Source: Streptococcus infantis (GTDB lineage: Bacteria; Bacillota; Bacilli; Lactobacillales; Streptococcaceae). Taken from it: DNA of 64,000 nucleotides. A program made the position numbers and the translations under genes. This document shows positions 34,486 to 44,873 of this stretch, in pieces. The stretch covers positions 1 to 64,000 of the forward strand of contig NZ_JAHZPU010000010.1 of the NCBI RefSeq assembly GCF_019929575.1, in the 5' to 3' direction. Under the pieces are notes generated by a model. The model ran no database searches, was not told the origin of the DNA, and worked only from the letters and a program-made list of their open reading frames with translations. Position 1 is the stretch's first letter; every line of letters starts with the position of its first letter.

Positions 34486-35043
34486 TTATTTTTTGAAAAA
34501 TGGCAAGCGCAGATCTGCGATTTTTTCAGCAGGAACCTTCATTCCATCCTTAATCCATTTAAGCAAGACTGATACGATGGCAGAACTCCAAAAAGAATGC
34601 AGGTAAGAGCTGACTCCTTTTGATTTTCCATAGTATTTTTCTAAAAAATCTTGCATGGCTTGAACAAAGATTTTTTCCAAGTGGTAGTCCAAGGCAAGCT
34701 GAATAACCTTGGCTTCTTTCTTGGCTTCTCTAAAGAGGTGAACCCAAACCAGATAAAGATCCGTTTTGACATCGTAATGACTCAGTTGCTCCATGATATT
34801 ATGGACACTGCGTTTAAAGACGCTTTCTAAAATCTCTTCTTTGGAGTCGTAGTTTCGATAAAAGGCTGCACGAGAAACGCCAGCACGCTTGACTAACTCA
34901 GAAATGCTAATCTTTGTCAAGTCCTTTTTCTCCAAAAGTTGCAAGAGAGCTGTTTCAATAGCTTCTCTGGTCAGTAAATTGGATTCTTTATTTGATTTTC
35001 TGAGATTTTCTAGGGAATTTTCAGAAATTCTTCGTTCAGCCAT
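34486..35043 (-). CDS. TetR-family transcriptional regulator
   Basis: A 185-residue regulator. N-terminal helix-turn-helix ISISELVKRAGVSRAAFYRNY lies at about residues 43-63 (quoted in part), and the C-terminal ligand/dimerisation domain resembles DhaS-type TetR proteins. It is divergent from degV, and the two promoters overlap at 35106-35115, so it may control both itself and degV. The operator was not identified with confidence; a short palindrome TTGTGACAA lies at 35060-35068, between promoter and start. Confidence 0.88.
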   Translation of the reverse strand: MAERRISENSLENLRKSNKESNLLTREAIETALLQLLEKKDLTKISISELVKRAGVSRAAFYRNYDSKEEILESVFKRSVHNIMEQLSHYDVKTDLYLVWVHLFREAKKEAKVIQLALDYHLEKIFVQAMQDFLEKYYGKSKGVSSYLHSFWSSAIVSVLLKWIKDGMKVPAEKIADLRLPFFKK

Positions 35044-35102
35044 AACACTTCCTTTCTACTTGTGACAACAGAGCAATGAGACTTTTGTTTTAAGATTTTT
35101 CA

Positions 35103-35111
35103 TGATATAAT
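35103..35111 (+). promoter_or_regulatory. Extended -10 promoter of degV
   Basis: TGATATAAT with TATAAT at 35106-35111. It overlaps the -10 box of the divergent TetR promoter by two bases, so the two cannot be occupied together. Confidence 0.65.
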
Positions 35112-35138
35112 TGTAAAAAAAGACAGAACCTTTGTCAA
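35110..35138 (-). promoter_or_regulatory. Promoter of the TetR gene
   Basis: Minus-strand TTGACA (35133-35138), 17-base spacer, TACAAT (35110-35115). Confidence 0.8.
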
Positions 35139-35167
35139 TGTATAAGTGATAAAGATGGAGAATTTCT

Positions 35168-37236
<2,069 letters not shown>

Positions 37237-37286
37237 AACTATAAATGATATAGTATCTAAAGATATTGGATCAGAAAGGAGCTATT

Positions 37287-37808
37287 TTGGAACATATTAT
37301 TTTACTGAGAGGTGTTACACCGAATGGACAAAATGCTATCCCTAAAATGTCTTATCTGGTAGATATCTTAACAGAGGCTGGTTTTCAATACGTTCGAACT
37401 TATATTCAAAGTGGAAATATTATTCTTGAAAGCGACTTAGCCATAGAAGAAATACGAGAACAAGTCCATACTCTAATAAAAGAAAAAATCGGAGCCGACT
37501 TGAAAATGGTCATTAAAAATAAGAGTGATTTTACAAAAATTGTCCAAGAAAATCCGTTTGGAGAACACTATCTTTATGACCGTATACATATAATTCTTTT
37601 TCAAAACGCTATCCAAAGTCTACCATTAGAAAAATTGAATATTGACTATGGTGAAGAAGAAATTTGTATCGGCAACCATTGTCTTTACCTCTATCTCCCT
37701 AGAACTGCAAAACGAAAAAAGCTTAATACCAACTATCTCGAAAAGCTGTTCGGCGTTGATCTGACCATGCGAAAGTTAAACGTGGTAGAAAAATTACTAA
37801 CAAAATAG
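37287..37808 (+). CDS. DUF1697 family protein
   Basis: A 173-residue protein. ILLRGVTPNGQNAIPKM near the start and FQYVRTYIQSGNIILES match the DUF1697 pattern (LLRGINV..., YIQSGN). RKLNVVEKLL ends the protein as usual. Function unknown. The start is a TTG at 37287 with AAAGGAG five bases upstream; a further TTG at 37266 lies before that ribosome site. It lies 50 bases downstream of the flavoprotein and 10 bases before the Nudix gene. Confidence 0.85.
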   Translation: MEHIILLRGVTPNGQNAIPKMSYLVDILTEAGFQYVRTYIQSGNIILESDLAIEEIREQVHTLIKEKIGADLKMVIKNKSDFTKIVQENPFGEHYLYDRIHIILFQNAIQSLPLEKLNIDYGEEEICIGNHCLYLYLPRTAKRKKLNTNYLEKLFGVDLTMRKLNVVEKLLTK

Positions 37809-37818
37809 GAAAAATAAG

Positions 37819-38274
37819 ATGAACAGAAGAGAATCAGTCGAATTTGTCAATATGTGCATGATTAAAAATGGAGACAAGGTTCTGGTCCAAGACCGAGTTA
37901 GTCCTGACTGGCCTGGCATTACTTTTCCTGGCGGCCATGTTGAACGTGGCGAATCCTTTGTCGATGCTGTCATTCGTGAAGTGAAAGAAGAAACTGGTCT
38001 GACCATTTCTAAACCCCAACTCTGTGGGATCAAAGATTGGTATGATGATGCAGATTATCGCTATGTTGTCCTCTTTTACAAAACTGAACACTTTACTGGT
38101 GAGCTCCAATCTTCCGACGAAGGAAAAGTCTGGTGGGAGGATTTTGAAAATCTATCTCATCTTAAACTGGCTAATGAGGATATGTCTGATATGCTTCGTG
38201 TTTTTTTGGAAGAAGATCTCAGTGAGTTCTTTTACTATAAGGATGGGGAAGACTGGTCTTACCAACTCAAATAA
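37819..38274 (+). CDS. Nudix hydrolase (MutT/8-oxo-dGTP diphosphatase-like)
   Basis: A 151-residue protein with a complete Nudix box (G-x5-E-x7-REVKEETGL) at about residues 38-60 and IMC-like N-terminus VEFVNMCMIKNGDKVLVQDR. It most likely cleans oxidised nucleotides or a related NDP-X. This may matter in a cell that makes hydrogen peroxide through SpxB, but substrate is not shown. Ends at its own terminator. Confidence 0.87.
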   Translation: MNRRESVEFVNMCMIKNGDKVLVQDRVSPDWPGITFPGGHVERGESFVDAVIREVKEETGLTISKPQLCGIKDWYDDADYRYVVLFYKTEHFTGELQSSDEGKVWWEDFENLSHLKLANEDMSDMLRVFLEEDLSEFFYYKDGEDWSYQLK

Positions 38275-38279
38275 CAGCA

Positions 38280-38307
38280 AATCGGCAGAGGTCTCTCCGC
38301 CGATTTT
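38280..38307 (+). terminator. Terminator of the Nudix gene
   Basis: AATCGGC/GCCGATT stem around AGAGGTCTCTCC and a TTTTATTTT tail, six bases after the stop. Confidence 0.88.
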
Positions 38308-38338
38308 TATTTTATCTAAGTCTGTGTCCCCCTACTAA

Positions 38339-38495
38339 TACTCAATGAAAATCAAAGAGCAAACTAGGAAGCTAGCTGCAGGTTGCTCAAAACACCGTTT
38401 TGAGGTTGTGGATAGAACTGACGAAGTCAGCTCAAAATACTATTTTAAGGTTGCAGATGGATGCTGACGTAGTTTGAAGAGATTTTCGAAGAGTA
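38339..38495 (-). repeat. BOX element (A-B-C type) between the Nudix and TipA-like genes
   Basis: 157 bp reading boxC, boxB units and boxA on the plus strand, from TACTC to GAGTA. Flanks are TAA on the left and CAA on the right, so a duplicated target is only partly visible here. Confidence 0.9.
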
Positions 38496-38542
38496 CAAAA
38501 TTCTGTCACTAGCTTTGTCAACCTTAGCTTAGTCTTTGAGTT

Positions 38543-38950
38543 TTATCGAGTTTGTGTACTTACATAGTGGGCAATGACATCTGATGTGTACTGGGCTGTT
38601 CCCTGTCCAAACTTATCAATGTTTTCCTTAAACTCTGGATTATAGACATAGCCTTTTCCGATATAACCAAAAACCTCGATAGAGCAGTCAAATCCATAAG
38701 TACGGATGGCTTGCAAGAGTTTGCCTGCCTCTTCTTGGTTTTCAGATGCTGTTGCAGGTGGACCATCTTTGAGATTTTGAGCCAAGCTTTGAAAAACCTG
38801 GTTGAAGGCAGACGTAGCCTCGTCTTCTCGTCCTTTTTGACGATCAAGTGCTTGATCCATGACTTCTTGACCATACTTGTCTACCGCCTCTTGGTGGTGT
38901 TTTTGATGGTCTTGATAGCTAAATCCAGTGAATTTTTCCTCAATAGTCAT
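38543..38950 (-). CDS. Possible independent TipAS-like product from an internal start
   Basis: In-frame ATG at 38950 with AAAGGAG eight bases upstream. It would yield a 135-residue stand-alone ligand-binding domain. In Streptomyces lividans the tipA gene is known to produce both a long regulator and a short in-frame TipAS protein that sequesters the drug. The same layout here is inferred from the ribosome site. Confidence 0.5.
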   Translation of the reverse strand: MTIEEKFTGFSYQDHQKHHQEAVDKYGQEVMDQALDRQKGREDEATSAFNQVFQSLAQNLKDGPPATASENQEEAGKLLQAIRTYGFDCSIEVFGYIGKGYVYNPEFKENIDKFGQGTAQYTSDVIAHYVSTQTR

Positions 38951-39283
38951 TTTTCTTTCTCCTTTTTGTTCTTGAATAGTTTTCTGCAAGGTGGAAATCA
39001 AGGTATCCAAATGTTGTCTTTCTCTAGTCAAATACTCCAACTGTCTTGTCAAATGTGGTAACAAGTCCGTCTTTTCTTCCTTCAACAGCTCTGCTATTTT
39101 TTCTAAAGAAAAGCCTAGATACTTGTAATAGAGGATAACCTGTAGTCGTTCTAAATCCTCTTGACTGTAGATCCGATAGCCATTTTCCGACTTTAAGGGA
39201 ACCAAGAGACCAATCTTATCATAATGGTAAAGTGTCTTGACAGAAACACCTGAAAGTTGCGCAGCTTCTTTTATATGGAACAT
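38543..39283 (-). CDS. TipA-like MerR-family multidrug-sensing regulator
   Basis: A 246-residue regulator. Residues 1-70 are a MerR winged helix (MFHIKEAAQLSGVSVKTLYH, then YDKIGLL), residues about 72-105 a dimerisation coiled coil, and residues about 112-246 a TipAS-like antibiotic-binding domain beginning MTIEEKFTGFSYQDHQ. The ATG at 39283 has AAGGAG upstream; a frame extending to 39424 has no ribosome site. The promoter has the 19-bp spacer and central dyad of MerR targets, so it is autoregulated. A strong internal ribosome site precedes Met112. Confidence 0.9.
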   Translation of the reverse strand: MFHIKEAAQLSGVSVKTLYHYDKIGLLVPLKSENGYRIYSQEDLERLQVILYYKYLGFSLEKIAELLKEEKTDLLPHLTRQLEYLTRERQHLDTLISTLQKTIQEQKGERKMTIEEKFTGFSYQDHQKHHQEAVDKYGQEVMDQALDRQKGREDEATSAFNQVFQSLAQNLKDGPPATASENQEEAGKLLQAIRTYGFDCSIEVFGYIGKGYVYNPEFKENIDKFGQGTAQYTSDVIAHYVSTQTR

Positions 39284-39303
39284 GATTTTCTCCTTACATA
39301 AAT

Positions 39304-39334
39304 AGTATATACCCTCCCCTTTGGGGAGAGTCAA
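39304..39334 (-). promoter_or_regulatory. MerR-type promoter and operator of the TipA-like gene
   Basis: Minus-strand TTGACT (39329-39334), a 19-base spacer, TATACT (39304-39309). The perfect dyad CTCCCC-TTT-GGGGAG (plus-strand 39314-39328) fills the spacer. Overlong spacer plus centred dyad is the diagnostic MerR arrangement. Confidence 0.92.
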
Positions 39335-39376
39335 GTATTTTATCATATTTTTTATGAAAACATGAAAACCGCTTTC

Positions 39377-39405
39377 TTGACAGACTTGAAAAAACATGAT
39401 AGGAT
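39377..39405 (+). promoter_or_regulatory. Promoter of the NSS symporter gene
   Basis: TTGACA (39377-39382), 17-base spacer, extended -10 TGATAGGAT (TAGGAT at 39400-39405). Predicts a leader of about 100 bases. Confidence 0.7.
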
Positions 39406-39454
39406 TATCAAGTCTATCAATCAAATAAAAAGCTCATAAAGAGCAATTGAGAGA

Positions 39455-39490
39455 AGGCTATTTGACAACTCAAGTAGCCTTTTCTTATTT
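39455..39490 (+). terminator. Terminator-like hairpin inside the NSS symporter leader
   Basis: AAGGCTA/TAGCCTT stem followed by TTCTTATTT, located between the predicted promoter and the start codon. No plus-strand gene is close upstream that would need it, so it may attenuate the symporter gene. Confidence 0.6.
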
Positions 39491-39514
39491 AGAAAACTAG
39501 ATCGGAGTATAACG

Positions 39515-40855
39515 ATGTCTGAAAAATCGCAATGGGGCTCAAAACTAGGCTTTATCCTTGCCTCTGCTGGTTCTGCTATTGGTCTCGGGGCTGTTTGGAA
39601 GTTCCCTTATATGACCGCTGCCAATGGTGGGGGAGGTTTCTTGCTGTTCTTTCTCATCTCGACACTATTGATTGGATTTCCTCTCCTCTTGGCTGAGTTT
39701 GCCCTCGGCCGAAGCGCGGGCGTATCAGCAATCAAAACCTTTGGAAAATTAGGAAATAACAAGAACTACAACTTTATCGGTTGGATCGGTGCCTTTGCTC
39801 TTTTCATCCTCTTATCCTTTTATAGTGTTATTGGTGGATGGGTTTTAGTCTATCTAGGTATCGCTATTGCTAAAGCCTTCCAAGTTGGGATTAGTAGCGA
39901 CTATGCTCAACTCTTTACAGACATCATTTCAAATCCTTGGATTGCCCTTGGTTCTCAAGCTCTTTTTATCTTCCTAAATATTTTTATCGTATCTAAGGGA
40001 GTGCAAAAAGGGATTGAAAGAGCTTCTAAGGTCATGATGCCTCTGCTCTTTATCATCTTTGTCGTCATCATCGGGCGCTCTCTTAGCTTGCCAAATGCTA
40101 TGGAAGGTGTGGTTTACTTCCTCAAACCTGACTTTTCAAAACTGACAAGCGCTGGACTCCTCTATGCTCTAGGACAGTCATTCTTTGCTTTGTCCCTCGG
40201 GGTTACTGCCATGTTGACCTATGCATCCTACTTGGATAAGAAAACCAATCTGGTCCAATCAGGTATGTCTATCGTTGCCATGAACATTTCTGTATCGATC
40301 ATGGCAGGACTAGCTATTTTTCCAGCCATGTCAGCATTTAATATCCAGTCTGAAGGTGGTCCTAGTCTCCTCTTTATCGTCCTGCCCCAACTCTTTGACA
40401 AGATGCCTTTTGGAAGTATTTTCTATATTCTCTTCCTATTACTTTTCCTCTTTGCGACGGTTACTTCTTCTGTCGTTATGCTGGAAATTAATGTTGGAAA
40501 TATCACTGACCAAGATAACGAAAAACGTAATAAATGGAGTCTTATTTTAGGTATCTTGACCTTTGTCTTTGGAATTCCTTCAGCCCTATCCTATGGGGTA
40601 ATGGCGGATGTTCAAATCTTTGGAAAGACCTTCTTTGACGCTATGGATTTCTTGGTTTCCAATCTCCTCATGCCATTCGGTGCTCTTTGCTTGTCTCTTT
40701 TTACAGGCTATATTTTCAAGAAAGCACTGGCAATGGAGGAACTCCATCTAGATGAAACACCATGGAAACAAGGACTTTTCCAAGTCTGGCTTTTCCTTCT
40801 TCGTTTCATCATTCCAATTATCATCATTGTAGTCTTTATCGCCCAATTTATGTAA
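39515..40855 (+). CDS. Sodium-dependent transporter of the neurotransmitter:sodium symporter (LeuT) family
   Basis: A 446-residue NSS-family protein with about eleven hydrophobic segments. GFILASAGSAIGLGAVWKFPY (TM1, with the unwound Na+ site) and YMTAANGGGGFLLFF identify the family (both quoted in part). Bacterial members import amino acids with sodium; substrate not predictable by eye. GGAG precedes the ATG by eight bases. Ends directly at a copy of the 176-bp repeat, whose first hairpin may serve as terminator. Confidence 0.92.
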   Translation: MSEKSQWGSKLGFILASAGSAIGLGAVWKFPYMTAANGGGGFLLFFLISTLLIGFPLLLAEFALGRSAGVSAIKTFGKLGNNKNYNFIGWIGAFALFILLSFYSVIGGWVLVYLGIAIAKAFQVGISSDYAQLFTDIISNPWIALGSQALFIFLNIFIVSKGVQKGIERASKVMMPLLFIIFVVIIGRSLSLPNAMEGVVYFLKPDFSKLTSAGLLYALGQSFFALSLGVTAMLTYASYLDKKTNLVQSGMSIVAMNISVSIMAGLAIFPAMSAFNIQSEGGPSLLFIVLPQLFDKMPFGSIFYILFLLLFLFATVTSSVVMLEINVGNITDQDNEKRNKWSLILGILTFVFGIPSALSYGVMADVQIFGKTFFDAMDFLVSNLLMPFGALCLSLFTGYIFKKALAMEELHLDETPWKQGLFQVWLFLLRFIIPIIIIVVFIAQFM

Positions 40856-40864
40856 ATACAAAAA

Positions 40865-41040
40865 AGAGGTTGGGACAAAAGTCCTAGCCTCTCAATTGTC
40901 TTTGGATTGTCGAGCAAGACGCAGTGGTTGAGTGGGCTCTACTACGCTGATTTCATCAGCTTTTACAGCCCTACCCAACTGTGCGGAGGTGGGACGACGA
41001 AATCGAATTCTAACGAATTACCGATTTCTGTCCCACTCTC
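40865..41040 (-). repeat. 176-bp short repeat, copy 3 (intact)
   Basis: Same length and three-hairpin structure as copy 2, with a G-to-T change in the left arm (GAGGTTGGGAC). It fills the whole gap between the convergent NSS and manA genes and may terminate both. Confidence 0.9.
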
Positions 41041-41047
41041 TTTCTTT

Positions 41048-41992
41048 TTATGGATGACTAACAATCAATTCCAAACCTTGCCCTTCCAGAGTCCAAGCTT
41101 CAACATCACTTGGTAAGATAAAGTGGCTACCTTTTTGGATTGGATATTCCTTTCCGTCTACAGTCAGTTTCCCTTGACCAGCCAAGACACTCAACAAGCT
41201 GTAGTCAGCTGTCTTTTCAAATTCAACCTTTCCTGTGATTTCCCACTTATAAACAGCAAAGAAATCATTTGAAACCAGTAAAGTCGAACGCAAATCATCT
41301 GCTTTGACAGTCACAGGACAACTGTTAGCAGGCTCTCCGATATTCAATACGTCGATGGATTTTTCAAGGTGAAGCTCGCGCAAGTTACCATTGTCATCCT
41401 TACGGTCAAAGTCATAGACACGGTAGGTTGTATCACTAGACTGTTGTGTTTCAAGGATCAAGATACCTGCTCCAATAGCATGCATGGTTCCACTTGGTAC
41501 ATAGAAGAAATCTCCTGCCTTGACAGGTACTTTGGTCAGCAAGGCATCCCAGTTTTTATCTTCAATTTGCTGGCGAAGTTCTTCTTTTGACTTAGCATTG
41601 TGGCCATAGATAATCTCTGAACCTTCATCTGCAGCGATGATATACCAACATTCTGTTTTTCCAAGTTCGCCTTCATGCTCAAGTCCATAAGCATCATCTG
41701 GGTGAACTTGAACACTGAGCCAATCATTAGCATCGAGGATTTTGGTCAAGAGCGGAAATACTAGCTCTGGACGATTGCCAAATAACTCACGATGTTCTGC
41801 ATACAAAGTAGCTAGGTCTGTTCCTTCATAACGGCCATTGGCTACCTTTGAAACTCCATTTGGGTGAGCTGAAATGGCCCAGTATTCTCCGATTTTTTCG
41901 TTTGGAATGTCGTAGCCAAACTCATCACGAAGTTTGGTGCCGCCCCAGATTTTTTCTTGCATAACGGAATTTAAAAATAACGGTTCTGACAT
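41048..41992 (-). CDS. manA: Mannose-6-phosphate isomerase
   Basis: A 314-residue type I phosphomannose isomerase, short Firmicutes form. QEKIWGGTKLRDEFGYDIP at the start, zinc ligands in VQVHPDD, and GTMHAIGAGILILETQQSSD with the cupin core (quoted in parts). Links mannose PTS uptake to glycolysis. AGGAG precedes the ATG; an extended -10 TGCTATAAT at 42022-42030 is its promoter. Confidence 0.96.
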   Translation of the reverse strand: MSEPLFLNSVMQEKIWGGTKLRDEFGYDIPNEKIGEYWAISAHPNGVSKVANGRYEGTDLATLYAEHRELFGNRPELVFPLLTKILDANDWLSVQVHPDDAYGLEHEGELGKTECWYIIAADEGSEIIYGHNAKSKEELRQQIEDKNWDALLTKVPVKAGDFFYVPSGTMHAIGAGILILETQQSSDTTYRVYDFDRKDDNGNLRELHLEKSIDVLNIGEPANSCPVTVKADDLRSTLLVSNDFFAVYKWEITGKVEFEKTADYSLLSVLAGQGKLTVDGKEYPIQKGSHFILPSDVEAWTLEGQGLELIVSHP

Positions 41993-42021
41993 CTTATTCT
42001 CCTGTCTGATTTTTCTCCCTC

Positions 42022-42030
42022 ATTATAGCA
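42022..42030 (-). promoter_or_regulatory. Extended -10 promoter of manA
   Basis: Minus-strand TGCTATAAT, TATAAT at 42022-42027, starting directly at the T tract of the upstream terminator. Confidence 0.6.
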
Positions 42031-42059
42031 AAAAAAGAGTCCTAATTGAACTCTTTTTT
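42031..42059 (-). terminator. Terminator of the 6-phospho-beta-glucosidase gene
   Basis: AAAAAAGAGT/ACTCTTTTTT stem with a nine-base loop; symmetric T/A tracts. Confidence 0.85.
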
Positions 42060-42111
42060 CTATCTTATAAAGAAGGGAGAAGATTTTATAAAAATAGTGA
42101 ACAAATGTGTT

Positions 42112-43560
<1,449 letters not shown>

Positions 43561-43652
43561 TCACATAATTTACTGGTACTATTATACTATCAAACATTTA
43601 AATAAAGCTGAAATAGCCCCAAAAAATATTTTAAGAAAAGCATTTTCTTTAT

Positions 43653-43681
43653 AAAAAAGCTTCTACGATGAACATAGAAGC
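43653..43681 (-). terminator. Terminator of the DUF3592-like gene
   Basis: GCTTCTA/TAGAAGC stem with a nine-base loop and six T on the minus strand. Confidence 0.85.
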
Positions 43682-43717
43682 CAAATAGGGTAGTTGAAGT
43701 TTGTATACAAAACTGCT

Positions 43718-44296
43718 TTATTTCATAAGATTTGGAAGAATGAACATGATAAAGAAAGCTAGAGCAACCATAATAAAAACATTAAGATAGATAAAACATT
43801 TTACCAACCATGCATATCGCCCAGGTCTTAGTGGTCTTTCTACATAGGAATGTTTTGGTTTTTTAGGATCATAATAAACAGCAACTTTTCCACCAATTGG
43901 AAAGCGTTCTATAAGAGGAGATTTTGTAAAAGACAAAAAACTATTCCCCTTAACTTTGTATCTTAAAACTTGTGGAATTTCACCATTTTCAAAAGTATCC
44001 ATTTTTACATCAGATACGATTGAACCTAAGGGAGTACTGATTGTATTTGAAATAGCAGATAGAAATTTAGGCCCTACGACCTTGTATTGGTTTCCATCAA
44101 CAGTGTATTCAACAACTGGGAGACTAATTCCATTATAAAGAGCATAGGAATATCGGATAATAACTCCTTCCGTTCTTTCGGTACATCTCTTGGCATTTCT
44201 ATAATTACTAAATATAAAATAGGAAAACATAAAATAGGTGAAGGCAGCAAAGCCTAACATCATTAATCCAAATAATAGAAAGAAAGTTGTTGGCAT
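43718..44296 (-). CDS. Membrane protein of unknown function (DUF3592-like)
   Basis: A 192-residue protein with an N-terminal hydrophobic helix (about 5-30) and a C-terminal one (about 165-188). Between them lies a beta-rich domain containing VEYTVDGNQYKVVG and KVAVYYDPKKPKHSYV, the pattern seen in DUF3592 proteins. Function unknown. AAGGAG precedes the ATG. Monocistronic between two terminators. Confidence 0.75.
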   Translation of the reverse strand: MPTTFFLLFGLMMLGFAAFTYFMFSYFIFSNYRNAKRCTERTEGVIIRYSYALYNGISLPVVEYTVDGNQYKVVGPKFLSAISNTISTPLGSIVSDVKMDTFENGEIPQVLRYKVKGNSFLSFTKSPLIERFPIGGKVAVYYDPKKPKHSYVERPLRPGRYAWLVKCFIYLNVFIMVALAFFIMFILPNLMK

Positions 44297-44348
44297 CTTT
44301 TTCTCCTTAAAACATGATGATGAATCTATTTTAACAGAAATGAAAGAA

Positions 44349-44373
44349 AAAGACCGGATTGCTCCGATCTTTC
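44349..44373 (-). terminator. Terminator of the VOC gene
   Basis: AAAGATCGGA/CCGGTCTTT-type stem with TTTTTC on the minus strand. It is nearly identical to the spxB terminator at 44801-44828. Confidence 0.85.
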
Positions 44374-44438
44374 AATAGTTCATATTCTCATATTCTGTAT
44401 TAAGAATAATTAAGATTAGCTTCAAATGATTAAGCGCC

Positions 44439-44786
44439 TTATTTCATACGATAAAAATCAAGCACTAGACCAGCAGGACCTTTAACTAATAAGGATTCTG
44501 TTCCCCAATCCGTTACAGCTGGTCCGTTTAAAACCTGGATACCAAGCTCTTTCAACCGTTGGTAGTTCTGATCTACATCCTCAACCTCGATGTGAAGAAT
44601 GATGCCTGACTGAAAATCTTCCAAAGGAATCAAATGATTTTGAGACAACATAAGACAATGACTGCCAATCGTAAACTGAGCAAAGCTGTCATCAACATAA
44701 TCGGACTTTTTATCCAAAATACGCTCCAAGTCAGCACAGACTTGGGGAACATCTGAAACGATAATATCTAATTGATTTAAATTCAT
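44439..44786 (-). CDS. VOC (glyoxalase/bleomycin-resistance fold) protein
   Basis: A 115-residue single-domain VOC protein: [19 protein letters not shown] at the start, HIEVEDVDQNYQRLKELG in the middle and PAGLVLDFYRMK at the end (quoted in parts). Metal ligands cannot be assigned safely. TGGAG precedes the ATG. It follows spxB and may be reached by readthrough of the intervening terminator. Role unknown. Confidence 0.82.
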   Translation of the reverse strand: MNLNQLDIIVSDVPQVCADLERILDKKSDYVDDSFAQFTIGSHCLMLSQNHLIPLEDFQSGIILHIEVEDVDQNYQRLKELGIQVLNGPAVTDWGTESLLVKGPAGLVLDFYRMK

Positions 44787-44800
44787 TTACTATTCTCCAT

Positions 44801-44828
44801 AAAAAGACCGGATGACTCCGATCTTTTT
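44801..44828 (-). terminator. Terminator of spxB
   Basis: AAAAAGATCGGAG/CCGGTCTTTTT-type stem, 45 bases after the spxB stop, T tract on the minus strand. Confidence 0.85.
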
Positions 44829-44873
44829 AAGTTCCACTCTGTGAAAATCAAAGAATAAATTCGACGAGAGGAA

